Of a DNA stretch of 64,000 nt, positions 1 to 11,900 are shown piece after piece. Source of the DNA: Pseudeuparius sepicola. Taxonomy: Eukaryota; Arthropoda; Insecta; Coleoptera; Anthribidae. Made by a program: the position numbers and the translations under genes. Under the pieces are notes generated by a model. It had not been told where the DNA came from and ran no database searches. It worked only from the letters and a program-made list of their open reading frames with translations. How positions within the stretch are numbered: the first letter of the stretch is position 1; each line of letters starts with the position of its first letter. The stretch spans positions 26,800,901 to 26,864,900 of the forward strand of contig OY987299.1 of NCBI GenBank assembly GCA_963920635.1, in the 5' to 3' direction.

Positions 1-2732
1 TAAATAACTTCACTCAAATCACCATTCAGGAAGGCAGTTTTGATATCAAATTGCATTATTTTGAAATTATTCTTGACAGCTAAAGCTAAAAGGACTCTGA
101 TTGAATCATACCTGGTTGTTGGAGAAAATATTTCGTTATAGTCAATGCCTTTTCGTTGTTCGAACCCTCTGGCACATAGTCGCGCCTTGTAACGAAGGAC
201 GGAACCATCTGGGCCTCTCTTGACTTTGAACACCCACTTCGAATCAATCACCTTTTCTTCTGCCGGAAGTGGTACTAAGTCCCATGTTTCATTTTCTTGT
301 AAGGCCATTAGCTCTTCTTTTATAGCTTTCTCCCACTGTTTTGCATCCCTACAATGCACTGCCTCTTCATAGGTGTTTGGTATATCGACTTCCACAAAAT
401 TTAACTCGTAATCATTGAATCTGGCTGGTAATTTAATCGATCTTTGTGGTTTCAAGTTTGGAGCTTCTATTTCCAAATCGCTTTCGTCAGCTCCCATATT
501 TTCTGCAGCAATGTGTTCCACTTCATCAGTTTCTAATTCTGTTACGTCATCGCTCTCCAATGTAATTTTGACATTTCGATTATTCTGAACCAATCCATGG
601 CTATCTTCATTGAACTTGACACTTCTAGAAACAACAATTTTTCTGTTTTCTGGATTATACAGCCTGTAGTTCGTAGAGTTTTTGTCATATCCCACAAAAA
701 TAAGCTTTTGACTTTTCGCATCTAATTTTGATCTTTTCTGATCTGGTACATGTGTGAATGCGTCACATCCAAACACCTTGACATGTTCGAGAGAGGTTTT
801 CTGACCACACCATAGTTCATACGGAGTAGAATTCGGCGCCTGGGTAGTTGGTGTTCGATTCAACAAGTATACAGCAGTATTAACTGCCTCCGCCCAGAGA
901 TGGCGTGACACTCCTGACTTGTATAGCATCGATCGAGCGCTTTCTACTATGGTACGGTTGTCCCGTTCTGCCCTACCATTTTGTTGTGGCGTGTATGGTG
1001 CTGTTGTTTCCAACTCGATACCCTCTGTATCCATGTACTCCTTGAAGTCGTGATTCCGATACTCAGTTCCGTTGTCCACGTGAAGAACTTTAACTGATCG
1101 GTTGAATTTGTTTTTAATCTTCGCATTATACACTTTGAAACAGTCAAGCACATCTGTTTTGTGCTTGATAAAGTATGCGACACGATAACCTGTGTTTTCG
1201 TCTTTGAACGTGACGAAATATCTTGCCCCTTGTACTGAAGGAACAGACATAGGACCGCATACGTCACTGTACACACGTTCACCGGGTTTCATTTTAACAT
1301 GGCTGTTATTTTTGAAAGGCTGTCTGTGTTGCTTGCCGTAGCAACATGCTTCGCAGAAGAAATTCTGTTTGTCACTAAGATTGACACCTTTGACAAGCCC
1401 TTTTGAAACCATTTGACACAAGGAACCAATGTTGACATGACCAAGTCTCTCGTGCCATAGACGCAAACTTTCACTAGCTGTAACATTTGCTTGGTACACA
1501 ACCGTCCGGAATAGCATTCTGTATAGGTTATTTGTGCCACGGATACCAACAGCACTCAGCTGTCCATCGTTGTATATCTTGGCATGCTCTTTTACTTTGA
1601 CAATCTCCATACCTTTCTTCGTGAGTACACCTTCTGACAGTAAATTTCTCTTGAGGTCTGGTACGTACAAAACTTCGTTAATGGTAGAATTAAACCATTG
1701 TCCATCTATAAGCTTCTGAATATTTATGGTACCACGCCCTTTTGCCATCAAAGGTGCGTCGTTGCCTAACGTTACAGTTGAATTACAATCTTCGGTGAAA
1801 GTAGCAAATAGCTCACGTCGGTAGCACATATGCACTGAGGCACCACTGTCCAAGGTCCACGTATCATCGTCTAAATGAAACTGATTTGTCTCGACAACGT
1901 TGAAAGCGGTTTCATTACTTGATGTAGTAAACGCACTGTCCTGGGAATTGTTTTTCCTCCTGCTACCACCTGTGTTGTTCCCATCACCATCGTTCTTGTT
2001 AACAGGTTTCTTCGGCTGGGTACAGTCTCGAGAAATGTGCCCACGCTGCCGACAATTGTAGCAAACAATACCTTTTCCTCTACTACTTGTTGTGTTTCTC
2101 TTCTGGCCTGCTACCCTCAATCTAACTGAAGCTAGGGCTGTTTCAGTCTCTTCGAAAGCTGTCAAACTCGCTTCTTCGTCGATGAGCCGTGCCGTGAGAT
2201 TCGCAATTGTCTGCTTGCTGTCATCAAGGGATAACCAAGCCTGTCGTATATTTCTATACTTCAGAGGAAGTGTGTTAAGTATTTTGGTCATTACCGCTGC
2301 TTCACTTATCGTTTCACCTGCTTCCTTTATTTGTTTGGCTAGGTTCTCAACCTTTGCGATATGTTGAGCAACACTATCTTTTGAATCCATCTTGTATTGT
2401 GCAAAACGTTCGTGCACAAGCATCTTATTTGTTTCTGATTTCTGTTGATAGATGGAGTCTAACTTGTTGAGGATCTCCTGAGACGATTCACAGTTTTCAA
2501 TCAACGTAATCTGTTTCAAATCCATTGCAGCTGTTATGGTAAACATTGCTTGAGCATCCTTTCTGTTCCATGCACTGATGTCTTGCGCTCCGCTGGTGGG
2601 TTTCGGCAAAGTTCCATTAACCACGTCGTAAATGCCCTTGGCCTTCAAGCCACATTTAACTTGGAACTTCCACTGTGGATAGTTCGTGCCGTCGAACTTG
2701 CTAATCACTCCAAAGTCGACCTTGTCTGCCAT
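1..2732 (-). CDS. Copia Gag-Pol polyprotein, N-terminal ~910 residues (partial at window edge)
   Basis: The frame opens at ATG 2732 and runs without a stop to the left edge. It matches residues 1 to about 910 of the complete Gag-Pol at 47696-51655: Gag, CCHC zinc knuckle, DSGA aspartic protease, GAG-pre-integrase, integrase and the start of reverse transcriptase. I saw at least one base difference between the copies, a Val/Ile change in an antisense reading of the Gag region near 2200 versus 48204. Several other stretches translate identically. No stop or frameshift is visible, so the part in the window appears intact. Function is self-replication through an RNA intermediate. Confidence 0.93.
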   Translation of the reverse strand, partial: MADKVDFGVISKFDGTNYPQWKFQVKCGLKAKGIYDVVNGTLPKPTSGAQDISAWNRKDAQAMFTITAAMDLKQITLIENCESSQEILNKLDSIYQQKSETNKMLVHERFAQYKMDSKDSVAQHIAKVENLAKQIKEAGETISEAAVMTKILNTLPLKYRNIRQAWLSLDDSKQTIANLTARLIDEEASLTAFEETETALASVRLRVAGQKRNTTSSRGKGIVCYNCRQRGHISRDCTQPKKPVNKNDGDGNNTGGSRRKNNSQDSAFTTSSNETAFNVVETNQFHLDDDTWTLDSGASVHMCYRRELFATFTEDCNSTVTLGNDAPLMAKGRGTINIQKLIDGQWFNSTINEVLYVPDLKRNLLSEGVLTKKGMEIVKVKEHAKIYNDGQLSAVGIRGTNNLYRMLFRTVVYQANVTASESLRLWHERLGHVNIGSLCQMVSKGLVKGVNLSDKQNFFCEACCYGKQHRQPFKNNSHVKMKPGERVYSDVCGPMSVPSVQGARYFVTFKDENTGYRVAYFIKHKTDVLDCFKVYNAKIKNKFNRSVKVLHVDNGTEYRNHDFKEYMDTEGIELETTAPYTPQQNGRAERDNRTIVESARSMLYKSGVSRHLWAEAVNTAVYLLNRTPTTQAPNSTPYELWCGQKTSLEHVKVFGCDAFTHVPDQKRSKLDAKSQKLIFVGYDKNSTNYRLYNPENRKIVVSRSVKFNEDSHGLVQNNRNVKITLESDDVTELETDEVEHIAAENMGADESDLEIEAPNLKPQRSIKLPARFNDYELNFVEVDIPNTYEEAVHCRDAKQWEKAIKEELMALQENETWDLVPLPAEEKVIDSKWVFKVKRGPDGSVLRYKARLCARGFEQRKGIDYNEIFSPTTRYDSIRVLLALAVKNNFKIMQFDIKTAFLNGDLSEVI

Positions 2733-2861
2733 TTTTGGTACGAGGAACTATCAGCTTCTCACGACAAACGTGGAGACCTCCTGCACAGGACACACCTGAT
2801 GATAATGGCCGACAACTTTTTTCAACTTACGACTCACATGGGCATAACTGGGCCCATAACC

Positions 2862-3156
2862 TGTTTGATAAAATGAGATATGCCAGTGTTGGAGTCGAAG
2901 TTAGAAAGCATTTATTCTTTCACAGAGTAACAGTATAATTGGTAGTGATTAACAAACGTAAATTAGTCTACTTCAAAAAGTACGACATACACATGTCTAT
3001 ATATCAACAAAGACTGACTTAATATCATTGCTGTCATTGTCAAATGTCAGATTACAAAAGTCACACAAACCTAACTTCATACTTAGCAACACGTTAACAA
3101 CCAAAGTCGACAGTGTTGCCAGTTCACATGTTGTGAGACAAAACCTTTTCATAACA
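2862..3156 (-). repeat. 5' LTR of Copia copy 1
   Basis: The 295-bp sequence is the reverse complement of the LTRs at 47272-47566 and 51648-51942. It begins TGTTATG and ends CAAACA on the element strand, giving TG...CA termini. An AATAAA signal (GAAAGAATAAATGC) lies in its distal half. Confidence 0.96.
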
Positions 3157-4012
3157 GAACTATCTTAATGAACTATCTTAATGGGTGTGTGAAAAATTAC
3201 TTAAAAGTTGGGCTCCATCTGACATATTTGACAAGATAGACTCTCTGTATTCTGGTATTCTCTGTGGTAATAATGACTTTTTCCAAAATTAAAAATAAAA
3301 TTCTTATTATAACCATGTGTCTATCGTCTTTAGGGGCGTCAAAGTTTACTTTTTAAAGTTGAAATTGGTATCTTCTACTTTATACTGGGTATGTACATTT
3401 TTGAAATTTGTCACTGATGTGTTTTTGGAGATGGAAAATAAGCACTGAAAATGTCATTTTATATGTATCTCATATGTACCTACATTAAAAATGATGAAAA
3501 AATGCCAAGTAGCAAATAGACATTGGTCAAAACACTATCGGTTTTCTTGAAATAGAGTGTCAAAATTTTGTTAAATCCAATCCTTTACATTTTGAAAACG
3601 AATAATTTTTGTTACTTTATAGGAATTTAGGAATTTCTCACTTTAAATGGTAGGTATACAGTTGATTTGTAATATTTGAAAGCGGTAGGTGAAAATTGTA
3701 TGTTTCGAATGGAGTTAACAGGTCTTTTCGAGCACGTTTTGAAAATTGCAACTGTTGATTTTATCGTCATGAAACAATAGTACCTTTTTGTTGCAGAATG
3801 GAAAGATACACTAAAATGATGGACAAAACCACAAAGCTAACCTCAAAAAAGTTAGGAGTAAAAACACGACGCAATGTGATACGTAGAAATTTACATTTTC
3901 AGCTTATTTTCCATCACCAAAAACACAGCAGTGGCAAATTTCAATAATGTATCTAGTATAAATTATAAAATTCGGTCAATATTATTTAATTTTAAAAAAT
4001 AAACTTATTGGA
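3157..4012. repeat. AT-rich intronic stretch with a diverged foldback repeat
   Basis: No gene is visible. A stretch at about 3407-3475 (GTTTTTGGAGATGGAAAATA) reappears inverted at about 3880-3943, so 3390-3950 is an old palindromic repeat. A related sequence sits at about 15300-15720, sharing for example TTTTCTTGAAATAG.GTGTC. It is probably a decayed non-autonomous DNA element. Confidence 0.55.
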
Positions 4013-4323
4013 CACGAATCTGACCTCAGTTTTTGGTGCTCGGACGTAGTTTCCGAGAGAATTAATTTTCAAATTTCCTTTTGACACCCCACTTTTCACG
4101 GCGATATTTGTGGTTATAATCGAAATGAATTTAGCTCAAATTAATCACCACCCTATTTTCATGGCAAAATAGGGTGGTGATCAGTTTGAGCTGCATACAG
4201 TAAAAATTCCATCCGGATTATAACCACAAATATCGCCGTGAAAAGTGAGGTATCAAAGGAAATTTGAAAATTCATTTTCTCGGAAACTACGTCCGAGCAC
4301 CAAAAACTGAGGTCAGATTCGTG
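4013..4323. repeat. Foldback (palindromic) element, ~150-bp arms
   Basis: The left arm begins CACGAATCTGACCTCAG and the right arm ends with its reverse complement. The arms remain near-identical to the centre, where the 16-bp stem ATCACCACCCTATTTT pairs around a 4-6 base loop (4145-4180). The right arm carries a few substitutions and small indels. No coding potential is seen. It is a foldback MITE in the fasciclin intron. Confidence 0.8.
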
Positions 4324-4617
4324 TTCAGGAACCTCGAAAATAGGGGATAGCCAAAATTTCACGAAAGTCGGGCGGTGCATACGGTTTGTTCCATAATTAC
4401 CGAATTCCCAAGTGAATCTTATGGAAGTACGTGTAAAGTTTCGACTCAAAATATGCAAAATTAGAAACGTTTAGAATGGACCGGTTCCGAAATCGCACTA
4501 CACCGAGAGAAGTAATAAAGGAATGTCGGCCATATGTTCACTTGCACCTATATAAGACCCGCAACCGTAACTATATCTTCACTGTTGTCGATAATTTAAT
4601 AAATACCACAGTTGAGG

Positions 4618-5284
4618 CAGGGGCGTGCAGTCCATGGAAGCAAGGGAAGCAGAGCAACAGTACAATGTAAGCTATGCCGGCCGCTAGCTTTTCTGTAGCG
4701 TTCGAGAGTCGAGAGGTTATTGACTTTCCACCTCCACCGCACTGGCTGACGCGAATGAGAACGCGTGTTTTAAGCGTGCGTGGAAGCTATCGTTGCAGTA
4801 GATTCTTTGTTTAGTTGGTTGATATCTGCGTTGGTGCGTCATGCGCGTCGTATCTCGGGCGATATGGAAGACAATACGGACATGGACATGCAAGTACCGT
4901 CAACTTCGGCTGTCGGGAATGACGTTGAAAATGTTAAAGTTGGACAATTAAGTAAGAGTGTGTGTGAATGTGTAGTGTGTGCCTTAATAATAAAGGTATT
5001 TTTAACATTAAACTTAGCGGATAAGCTTCAATTAATTATTAAAGAAAGGGCAAAACCCCCTATGAAAAATTTAACCACAAAAATGAATGAATGACTTTCA
5101 CAGATATCGCTATGTTGTCTATTGAGAATATACTTCTCTAGACAGAACATGTTGGAGCATCGACGTTTTTATGATGACGTCATTGACGAATTCGCAAAAA
5201 GTGATCGAAGAATCGAATTACATTACAAATAGGTAAGTTTTTAAACATTGCTTCCCTTACTTAAAATGTCACCGCACGCCCCTG
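4618..5284. mobile_element. hAT-like non-autonomous transposon with 8-bp TSD
   Basis: The 667-bp element begins CAGGGGCGTGC and ends GCACGCCCCTG. It is flanked by a perfect 8-bp duplication AGTTGAGG (4610-4617 and 5285-5292). CAGGGG-type ends with 8-bp duplications are the hallmark of the hAT superfamily. A short open frame inside (4780-5094, about 104 codons) may be a transposase 5' remnant, but no domain is recognisable. The flanking copy of AGTTGAGG shows the exact insertion point in the fasciclin intron. Confidence 0.88.
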
Positions 5285-5742
5285 AGTTGAGGGAATACCC
5301 AGTTGTAAATCTTCCTGTCGGCGCCTTTGATCTCGGCGGTAGTGACTTTCGTTTTTTATACAAACTCATTCTCCAATAGAATCTCACTTTGAAGTCACGT
5401 TACTTTTTTATTTTAGACCACGCCCTATAAAAATCGATGGGACACAGGACCGGGATTAAATTATTTTCTTACATTCATGGTTTGGATATTGTTATAACGT
5501 CTGTGCACACTGCAATTGTTTATACCTGTGGGTACACTGATGGCAGAGTACAGGTAAAGAATTCTGGGAAATCCCAAATCTGGTGGAATTCCCAATATAT
5601 TTGACACATCCCTGATGCATTCCTGGCATTCCATTCTTTAGCGACTCTGGTCTGCGCGATAAAAGCATTCTACCAGTAATGGCGTCGACTTTTCATACTG
5701 GATATTGTTTATCCTGTGTAAATACCTTCTATCAACACTTAC

Positions 5743-5944
5743 CCTGCAGCGTGTCCGCCAGTCCAGAAGCGAAGATCGCCCGCAGGAAACTGGTGAAGCG
5801 GCGCTCACGGTCCGCCTGCAAGGTCTGCACTAGGTCGCCAACGGGCAGCGGGAACATCACCCTGTCGACAGCGTGCGCTACTCCCTGCGGGATCGCCAGG
5901 TCCTGTTTATCCTCCATGATTTTCGCTCCATTTATCGTCGTAAT
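5743..5944 (-). CDS. Fasciclin gene exon 4 (FAS1 C-terminal motif and start of next FAS1 domain)
   Basis: The acceptor TTTCCAG precedes the exon and the donor GTAAGTG follows CTGCAGG. The translation carries the conserved FAS1 end motif: INGAKI, then an Ala-Val-Asp-Arg-Val core (HAVDRVMFP) about 20 residues later. The following residues (DLVQTLQ ... FTSFLRAIFASGLADTLQ) look like the first helices of another FAS1 repeat. Exon length is 202 bp, so the downstream intron is phase 1. It is about 12.6 kb from exon 3, and no further exon is recognisable between 1 and 5742. Confidence 0.85.
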
Positions 5945-8900
5945 CTGGAAATACCCACGATGATGTAAAATTCCCGTACAACACGGAGTAATAAATAGTG
6001 TTTTTCCACGATTATTGAAGAACACACCAGGCATACATTCACAAACTCATAAACGATTGCACCTATTACCCGTTAGGAACCACACGAGTGCAGTTTTGAG
6101 GTCATAACCACGCACCTTTTGGCCAATCACAAACCTCCATTTTCGTAACTCAACAGTCCAAGCTAAATTTTCGATATGAAAAATGGAAAGTGGGCTAACT
6201 GCTGTTGAGGTTGCTATTTCGACCATTCGATACAATACAAACAAAACAATCTGTCAATTTGTGATTTAATTGTTGAAAAAGAAGTTCAGAATATTCGAAA
6301 TGATTTCGGATTATTCAAAGTTTGATTTCTCGCGAACCGCTCATTCGATTTTGATTATTTTTTTTAAATTGTAGATTAATTCTTCAGTTACGAATGCTAT
6401 GTCAGAACTTGCAACACCCTGTGGGGCGCAGCCGCCACAGTAGCTGTTGACAAGTGGAACCACACTAAAGCCTCATCTTTTGTGAACATTTTGTTTTTTG
6501 AATAACGACATTATCTCCGTTCTTGTCGGAGATATACTGTTTTAAAACGAACGCCTCGGAAAAACGCTTTGCAGGCAGAAAATTCTACGTTTAAATAATC
6601 AAGGCGGCATAGGCTAAAATGCATGTAAGTTTTTCAACGGTTGTCAAATGGGTGTTCAGTGTGTAAAATCTAAAAATGCCATTATCTGTAACGGATGTTG
6701 CTCGTATCGTAGCGTTAATTGAGGATGTCCGAAGTCAACGTTATGTGTCTGATACCTTTGGTAGGTATACGTCGAACAACAGTCCAGGATGTCTGGAATC
6801 GATATATGGAAACGGGTAATTTCACCAGGCGAGTGGGCTCCGGAAGAAAACGGAAGACACTAAACACCCATTTGACAACCGTTGAAAAATTGACATTCAT
6901 TTTCGCCTATGCCGCCTTGATTATTTACACGTAGAATTTTCTGCCTGCAAAGCCTTTTTCCGAGGCGTCCGTTTCAAAACAGTATATCTCCGACAAGAAC
7001 GGAGATAATGTCGTGATTCAAAAAACAAAATGTTCACAAAAGATGAGGATATAGTGTAGTTCCACTTGTCAACAGCTATACTGTTGCGTCTGCGCCCCAC
7101 AGGGTGTTGCAAGTTTCGGAAAAAAAATCGTCCCACTGTTGCGCCCTGTACATGCTTAAATTAAATTCCGAATAAAAATTTCTGACATGGCATTCGTAAC
7201 TGAAGAATTAATCTACAATTTAAAAAAAAATCATCAAAATCGAATAAGCGGTTCGCGAGAAATATGACTTTGAATTTGGGGCTAATTTTTAGTGGCCGGT
7301 TTTTTTGCCGGTCAGTGTATTTAAAGATTTCTTGCTGCAATTATTTTTGCATAAAAATTATGTCAAATGACGTGTTCAAAACCAAACATGTGATTTACTT
7401 CATCCGTCAAATTTTACATTTTTTTGAACAATTGCTGAAAATGGCATTTTTCCCAAAATTTTGAAAAATGTATATAAAAGTTGTCCTATAAGTACTTTCA
7501 ATTTTATACCGCTATTCTAGATTTCATACCTCTAGAAAAAAATTTTTTTTTCTTAACAGGTAGTTTTTTATTTTCTGACCTAGAAAAACAAGTCAAATAA
7601 AAAAGTTGTAGAAACGTGTGCTTTTAATAATTATTTGAAAAATTATACAGGGTTTTCCACAGAAGTATCTCAAACTATACTTGTGTTTCTTTAAATGGAA
7701 TATCCCGTATGTAAGTATGTTATAGGCTTAACTTTTCAACAATATTATAATAATACTTGGTATATTCCTCCGCCAGTTTTTTAAATAGGTAGATATTAAT
7801 GTATCCTTAACTGTCAGCTAACGCTTCTTGTTGCCTGTTTTGTAGTTTATGATATCTATGTAATCTAATTGAACAAAATTTTATTCAATAATAATTATTG
7901 TTTTAAATTGGTCACAAAGATTTTATTTGGGCATCAAAAGCGCAAAATTGAATGTTTCAAGGTCGAATATCTACGAAACAGCCGGACAAAATATATAACA
8001 TCTATAAATCATTGGAATCACAAAAATAAATTTAAAAAATAGAAAAATATATACGGTGTTCTATTTTAAAAAACACAGTTATATCTACAGGGTGAGTCAT
8101 TAATAATGGCACATACTGCAACCGCGCATATACAGGGTGATTCAAAACTATGCGGCACCCTTTCAGGGGTGTAACTCACTCGTTAAAATAAGACGAAAAA
8201 TTTATATAAAAAAAAATATAAGGATGTAAGATTAGCGAGTGTAAATGTAACAATTGCAAGAAAAGGTGATAATGGGCAAACACTCAAAGTTAACAAAAAG
8301 AAAAAAAAAACTAGTAACCGCATACACGTGTTTCATGCTATTTGGCAATCATCAGTACGGTGTAACATTAACCAAATCAAAAGATAGGCATGATTTGGGA
8401 AGCAACAAATGAAGTCCAGGCAGGAGCCAACAGCACATTTGCAGCTTCAGTCAGCACATCCCCTATTTTGGGGCTTGTACTAACATCGCCACGGAGGCTG
8501 CTAAAGCGACCTGCGTGGAAATCTTCATAACCCAAGATACAATGACAATAAGGATGTAAGATTAGCGAGTGTAAATGTAACAATTGCAAGAAAAGGTGAT
8601 AATGGGCAAACACTCAAAGTTAACAAAAAGAAAAAAAAACTAGTAACCGCATACACGTGTTTCATGCTATTTGGCAATCATCAGTACGGTGTAACATTAA
8701 CCAAATCAAAAGATAGGCATGATTTGGGAAGCAACAAATGAAGTCCAGGCAGGAGCCAACAGCACATTTGCAGCTTCAGTCAGCACATCCCCTATTTTGG
8801 GGCTTGTACTAACATCGCCACGGAGGCTGCTAAAGCGACCTGCGTGGAAATCTTCATAACCCAAGATACAATGACAATAAGGATGTAAGATTAGCGAGTG

Positions 8901-11900
8901 TAAATGTAACAATTGCAAGAAAAGGTGATAATGGGCAAACACTCAAAGTTAACAAAAAGAAAAAAAAACTAGTAACCGCATACACGTGTTTCATGCTATT
9001 TGGCAATCATCAGTACGGTGTAACATTAACCAAATCAAAAGATAGGCATGATTTGGGAAGCAACAAATGAAGTCCAGGCAGGAATAAAAAAAAAAAAAAA
9101 AAATATATATTATTATTATTATTATATCGACTTAGCCAAAAGGCATTCGCACTCCCTCTACGGGGAACATTCACTCAGATCCCGGGTATCCCGGATACCA
9201 TAAGGATCTGGCTCGGACGAGACCCTTGCCATGTTATCGGGCCTTAGGTGACATTGATGTTGTCGGACGTTCCTGCATTCCCCATGAATTTCCTGACGGT
9301 TCGGGCTGTCGCAAGTAGTACCGCTTTCTGCATGGACCTGTAAAGACTATCAGTTAGACCCAGCTCTTTTATGTTTCTCAGCAAACTTTTTGGTATAACA
9401 CCAGTTGTTGACACGATAATTGGAGTCGTCTTGACGTTTTCCATTTCCCATTGCCTTCTAATTCGTTCTTCTAAGTCTCTGTACTTCGCGATCTTCTCGA
9501 CTTGCTTCACACGCAGGTTGTTGTTGTTCGGGATGGCCACATCAATCAGAGTTGTCTTCCTAGAAATTTTATCAACTATTATAAGGTCCGGTCTGTTATG
9601 GGCAACTCGTTGATCTGTCAGAACTGTACGATCCCAGTACATCTTGTAGTTGCTGTTCTCAAGAACAGGCTCCGGTGTGTAGCTGTAATATGGGAACCTC
9701 TCTGCCTGCACAAGCAGCAGTTTTTCCCCCAGTTCCTGGTGCAAGATCTTGGCAACCGAATCGTGTCGTTCCTTATATTCCGTTGATGCGAACATCTGAC
9801 ATCCTCCTGTTATGTGCTGGATTGTTTCTGAAGTTGGGCACCCGTATCTGCATCTGTCATCCACTACCGATGCATCTCCTACAATGAATTTTAGGTAGTT
9901 GCGAGTTGGTATAACCTGATCTTGTATGGCCAGTAAGAAGCCTTCCGTCTCGGGGAACATTCTTCCCGAGGTCAGCCAGTAGTTCGACGCTAACTTGTCG
10001 ACATGTTCCTGGTTGACCTCATTAATATGCCTCCCGTGCAGCGGCTTCTCCAACCACCTCTGTAGTGTATCGTTGTCGGTTCGGTGGTGATTTTGATGCT
10101 CGTGTTCCGTCAGAGGTAGCGGTGTTGAGACGTCTGCTCCGCATATAGCTTTATGTAGTGGGGAACTGTTGGCCTGTCTCTGGAAATAATTACGCAGATT
10201 TATTATTTGTTGGTCCAATTGCTTGCTGAGGTCTGCCAATCCTCTTCCTCCTAGTTGACGTGGCAGAGTAGTTCTTTCTACGGCGCTACGGGGATGATGT
10301 TTATGAGCTTTTGTCAGTAGTGTCCTAACTTTTCGCTGCAGGTTGTTGATGTCCGTGTTGGTCCAATTCACTATTCCAAACGAATAGCTGAGTACAGAGC
10401 ACGCAAACGTGTTCAGGGCCTTAAACAAATTCCTGCTGTTAAGATCAGTTCGCACTACTTGTCTTACTCTCTTGATGAATTCATTCCTTAAATCGATCTT
10501 CATTGTTCGATGGTCTATCCTTTGAGCTTGTTTCATCCCGAGATACTTGTATGTATCTCCCATGCTCATTGCTTCGATCTCCTGGCCGTCCAGCATCTCG
10601 TGTGCGCCTTGTTCGAACTTTCCCCGGACGATGTTAAGGGTGCGGCACTTGTCCAGTCCAAAGTGCATTCCGATGTCCTTGGAGAACTCCTCTACAATTT
10701 TAAGCATTTGCGTTAGTTGGTTTTTGGTTGCGGCCATCAGTTTTAAATCATCCATATATAATAGGTGATTCAACTTGATCGCTTCTGCGTTGTTGCTTTT
10801 GATAGCGAAGCCGTATTTTGTAGAGTTCAACCGATGTGATAGAGGGTTCATCGCCATGCAGAACCACAGTGGACTGAGTGAATCTCCTTGGAAAATCCCT
10901 CTTCGGATGTTGATTGTGTCGGTCTCGATGTTGCTGCTTGCGGTTCTGAGTTGTATCTTAGTGCGCCAGGTTGTCATAACGTGTTCTAAAAAGGAAACTG
11001 TATGATGATCGATTTTATACAGCTTTAAGATACCTGTTAGCCAGTCGTGAGGTACGGAATCAAATGCTTTTTTGTAGTCCACATAAGCCATGTAGAGGTT
11101 TCGTTGCTTGGAATGAGCCTGGTTGCAGATGACAGAGTCTATGATGAGTTGCTCTTTGCATCCCATTGCGCCCTTCGCGCAGCCCTTCTGCTGCATTGCC
11201 ATGATGTTGTTCCGCTCGCAGTGAGCATATATTCGCTGCGTAAGGCAAGAAGTGATTATCTTGTACAGCGTAGGCAAGCAGGTTATTGGGCGGTACTTGG
11301 CAGGGTTATCCGTATTCCGCTGGTCTTTTGGTAACAAGTAGGTGGCTCCCTGTGTAAGAAACAATGGCATTTTCAGAGGATCGAGCAAGACTTCATTAAT
11401 TAAGGTAGTTATTTGTTCATGCGTGCACCACAACTTCTTAATCCAATAATTTTGAAGATGGTCTGGACCTGGTGCCTTCCAGTTGTGGGAATTCTTGATG
11501 ACATTGGAGATCTCATCGGTTGTGAATTGCTCGTGTTGCATCTGGCTATAGTTCCGGCCCATCTCGCGTTCTTCACTGATCCAGCTTGCACTGACATTGC
11601 ATGGACCTGGAGTGGCAAGCTGATTTCTCCAGAAACCGTCGACCTGTTCTCTGCTAGGGTAACTCGTATTTGTGGCATCGGCGCTAGAATTCAAAGTACG
11701 GTAGAAAACTTTTTCTGATCGTTCAAAAAGTTTGTTGTCTCGTTTCCTGTTGTTACTAGCCTTGTATCTCCTCAGACGCCCTGCGAAAACAGAAAGTTTT
11801 TGTTTTAATGTGTTGTTGAGCAGTGATGTTCGCGGGGTCATGCCGAGAATGCATTTGGGTGCGGCTCATTATTGCCTGCACCGCCCTCTGGATCCTTCTA

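Larger units (their letters stand above)
1..3156 (-). mobile_element. Copia-type LTR retrotransposon, copy 1 (cut by left window edge)
   Basis: This is the first of two copies of the same Copia-family element. On the minus strand it has its 5' LTR at 2862-3156, a primer-binding site just inside the LTR near 2849-2861, and a Gag-Pol frame starting at 2732. The sequence is the reverse complement of the first ~3.15 kb of the complete copy at 47272-51942. By comparison about 1.5 kb (end of reverse transcriptase, RNase H and 3' LTR) lies beyond the left edge. It lies in the intron downstream of the last visible fasciclin exon, in the same orientation as that gene. The base after the LTR is followed by GAACT, the candidate half of a target duplication whose partner is off-window. 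Confidence 0.96.

Noticed and set aside
947..2876. Several 60-110 codon frames on both strands in the left 3 kb and again at 47.5-51.4 kb
   Set aside because: They are antisense or out-of-frame readings of the Copia Gag-Pol, present identically in both copies.
8377..8942. Two identical 78-codon minus-strand frames 329 bp apart
   Set aside because: They reflect the tandem satellite unit. No domain, start context or splice signals support a gene.
8221..9083. CRISPR-like repeat-spacer array
   Set aside because: Units are ~330 bp, contiguous and without unique spacers, so this is satellite DNA.
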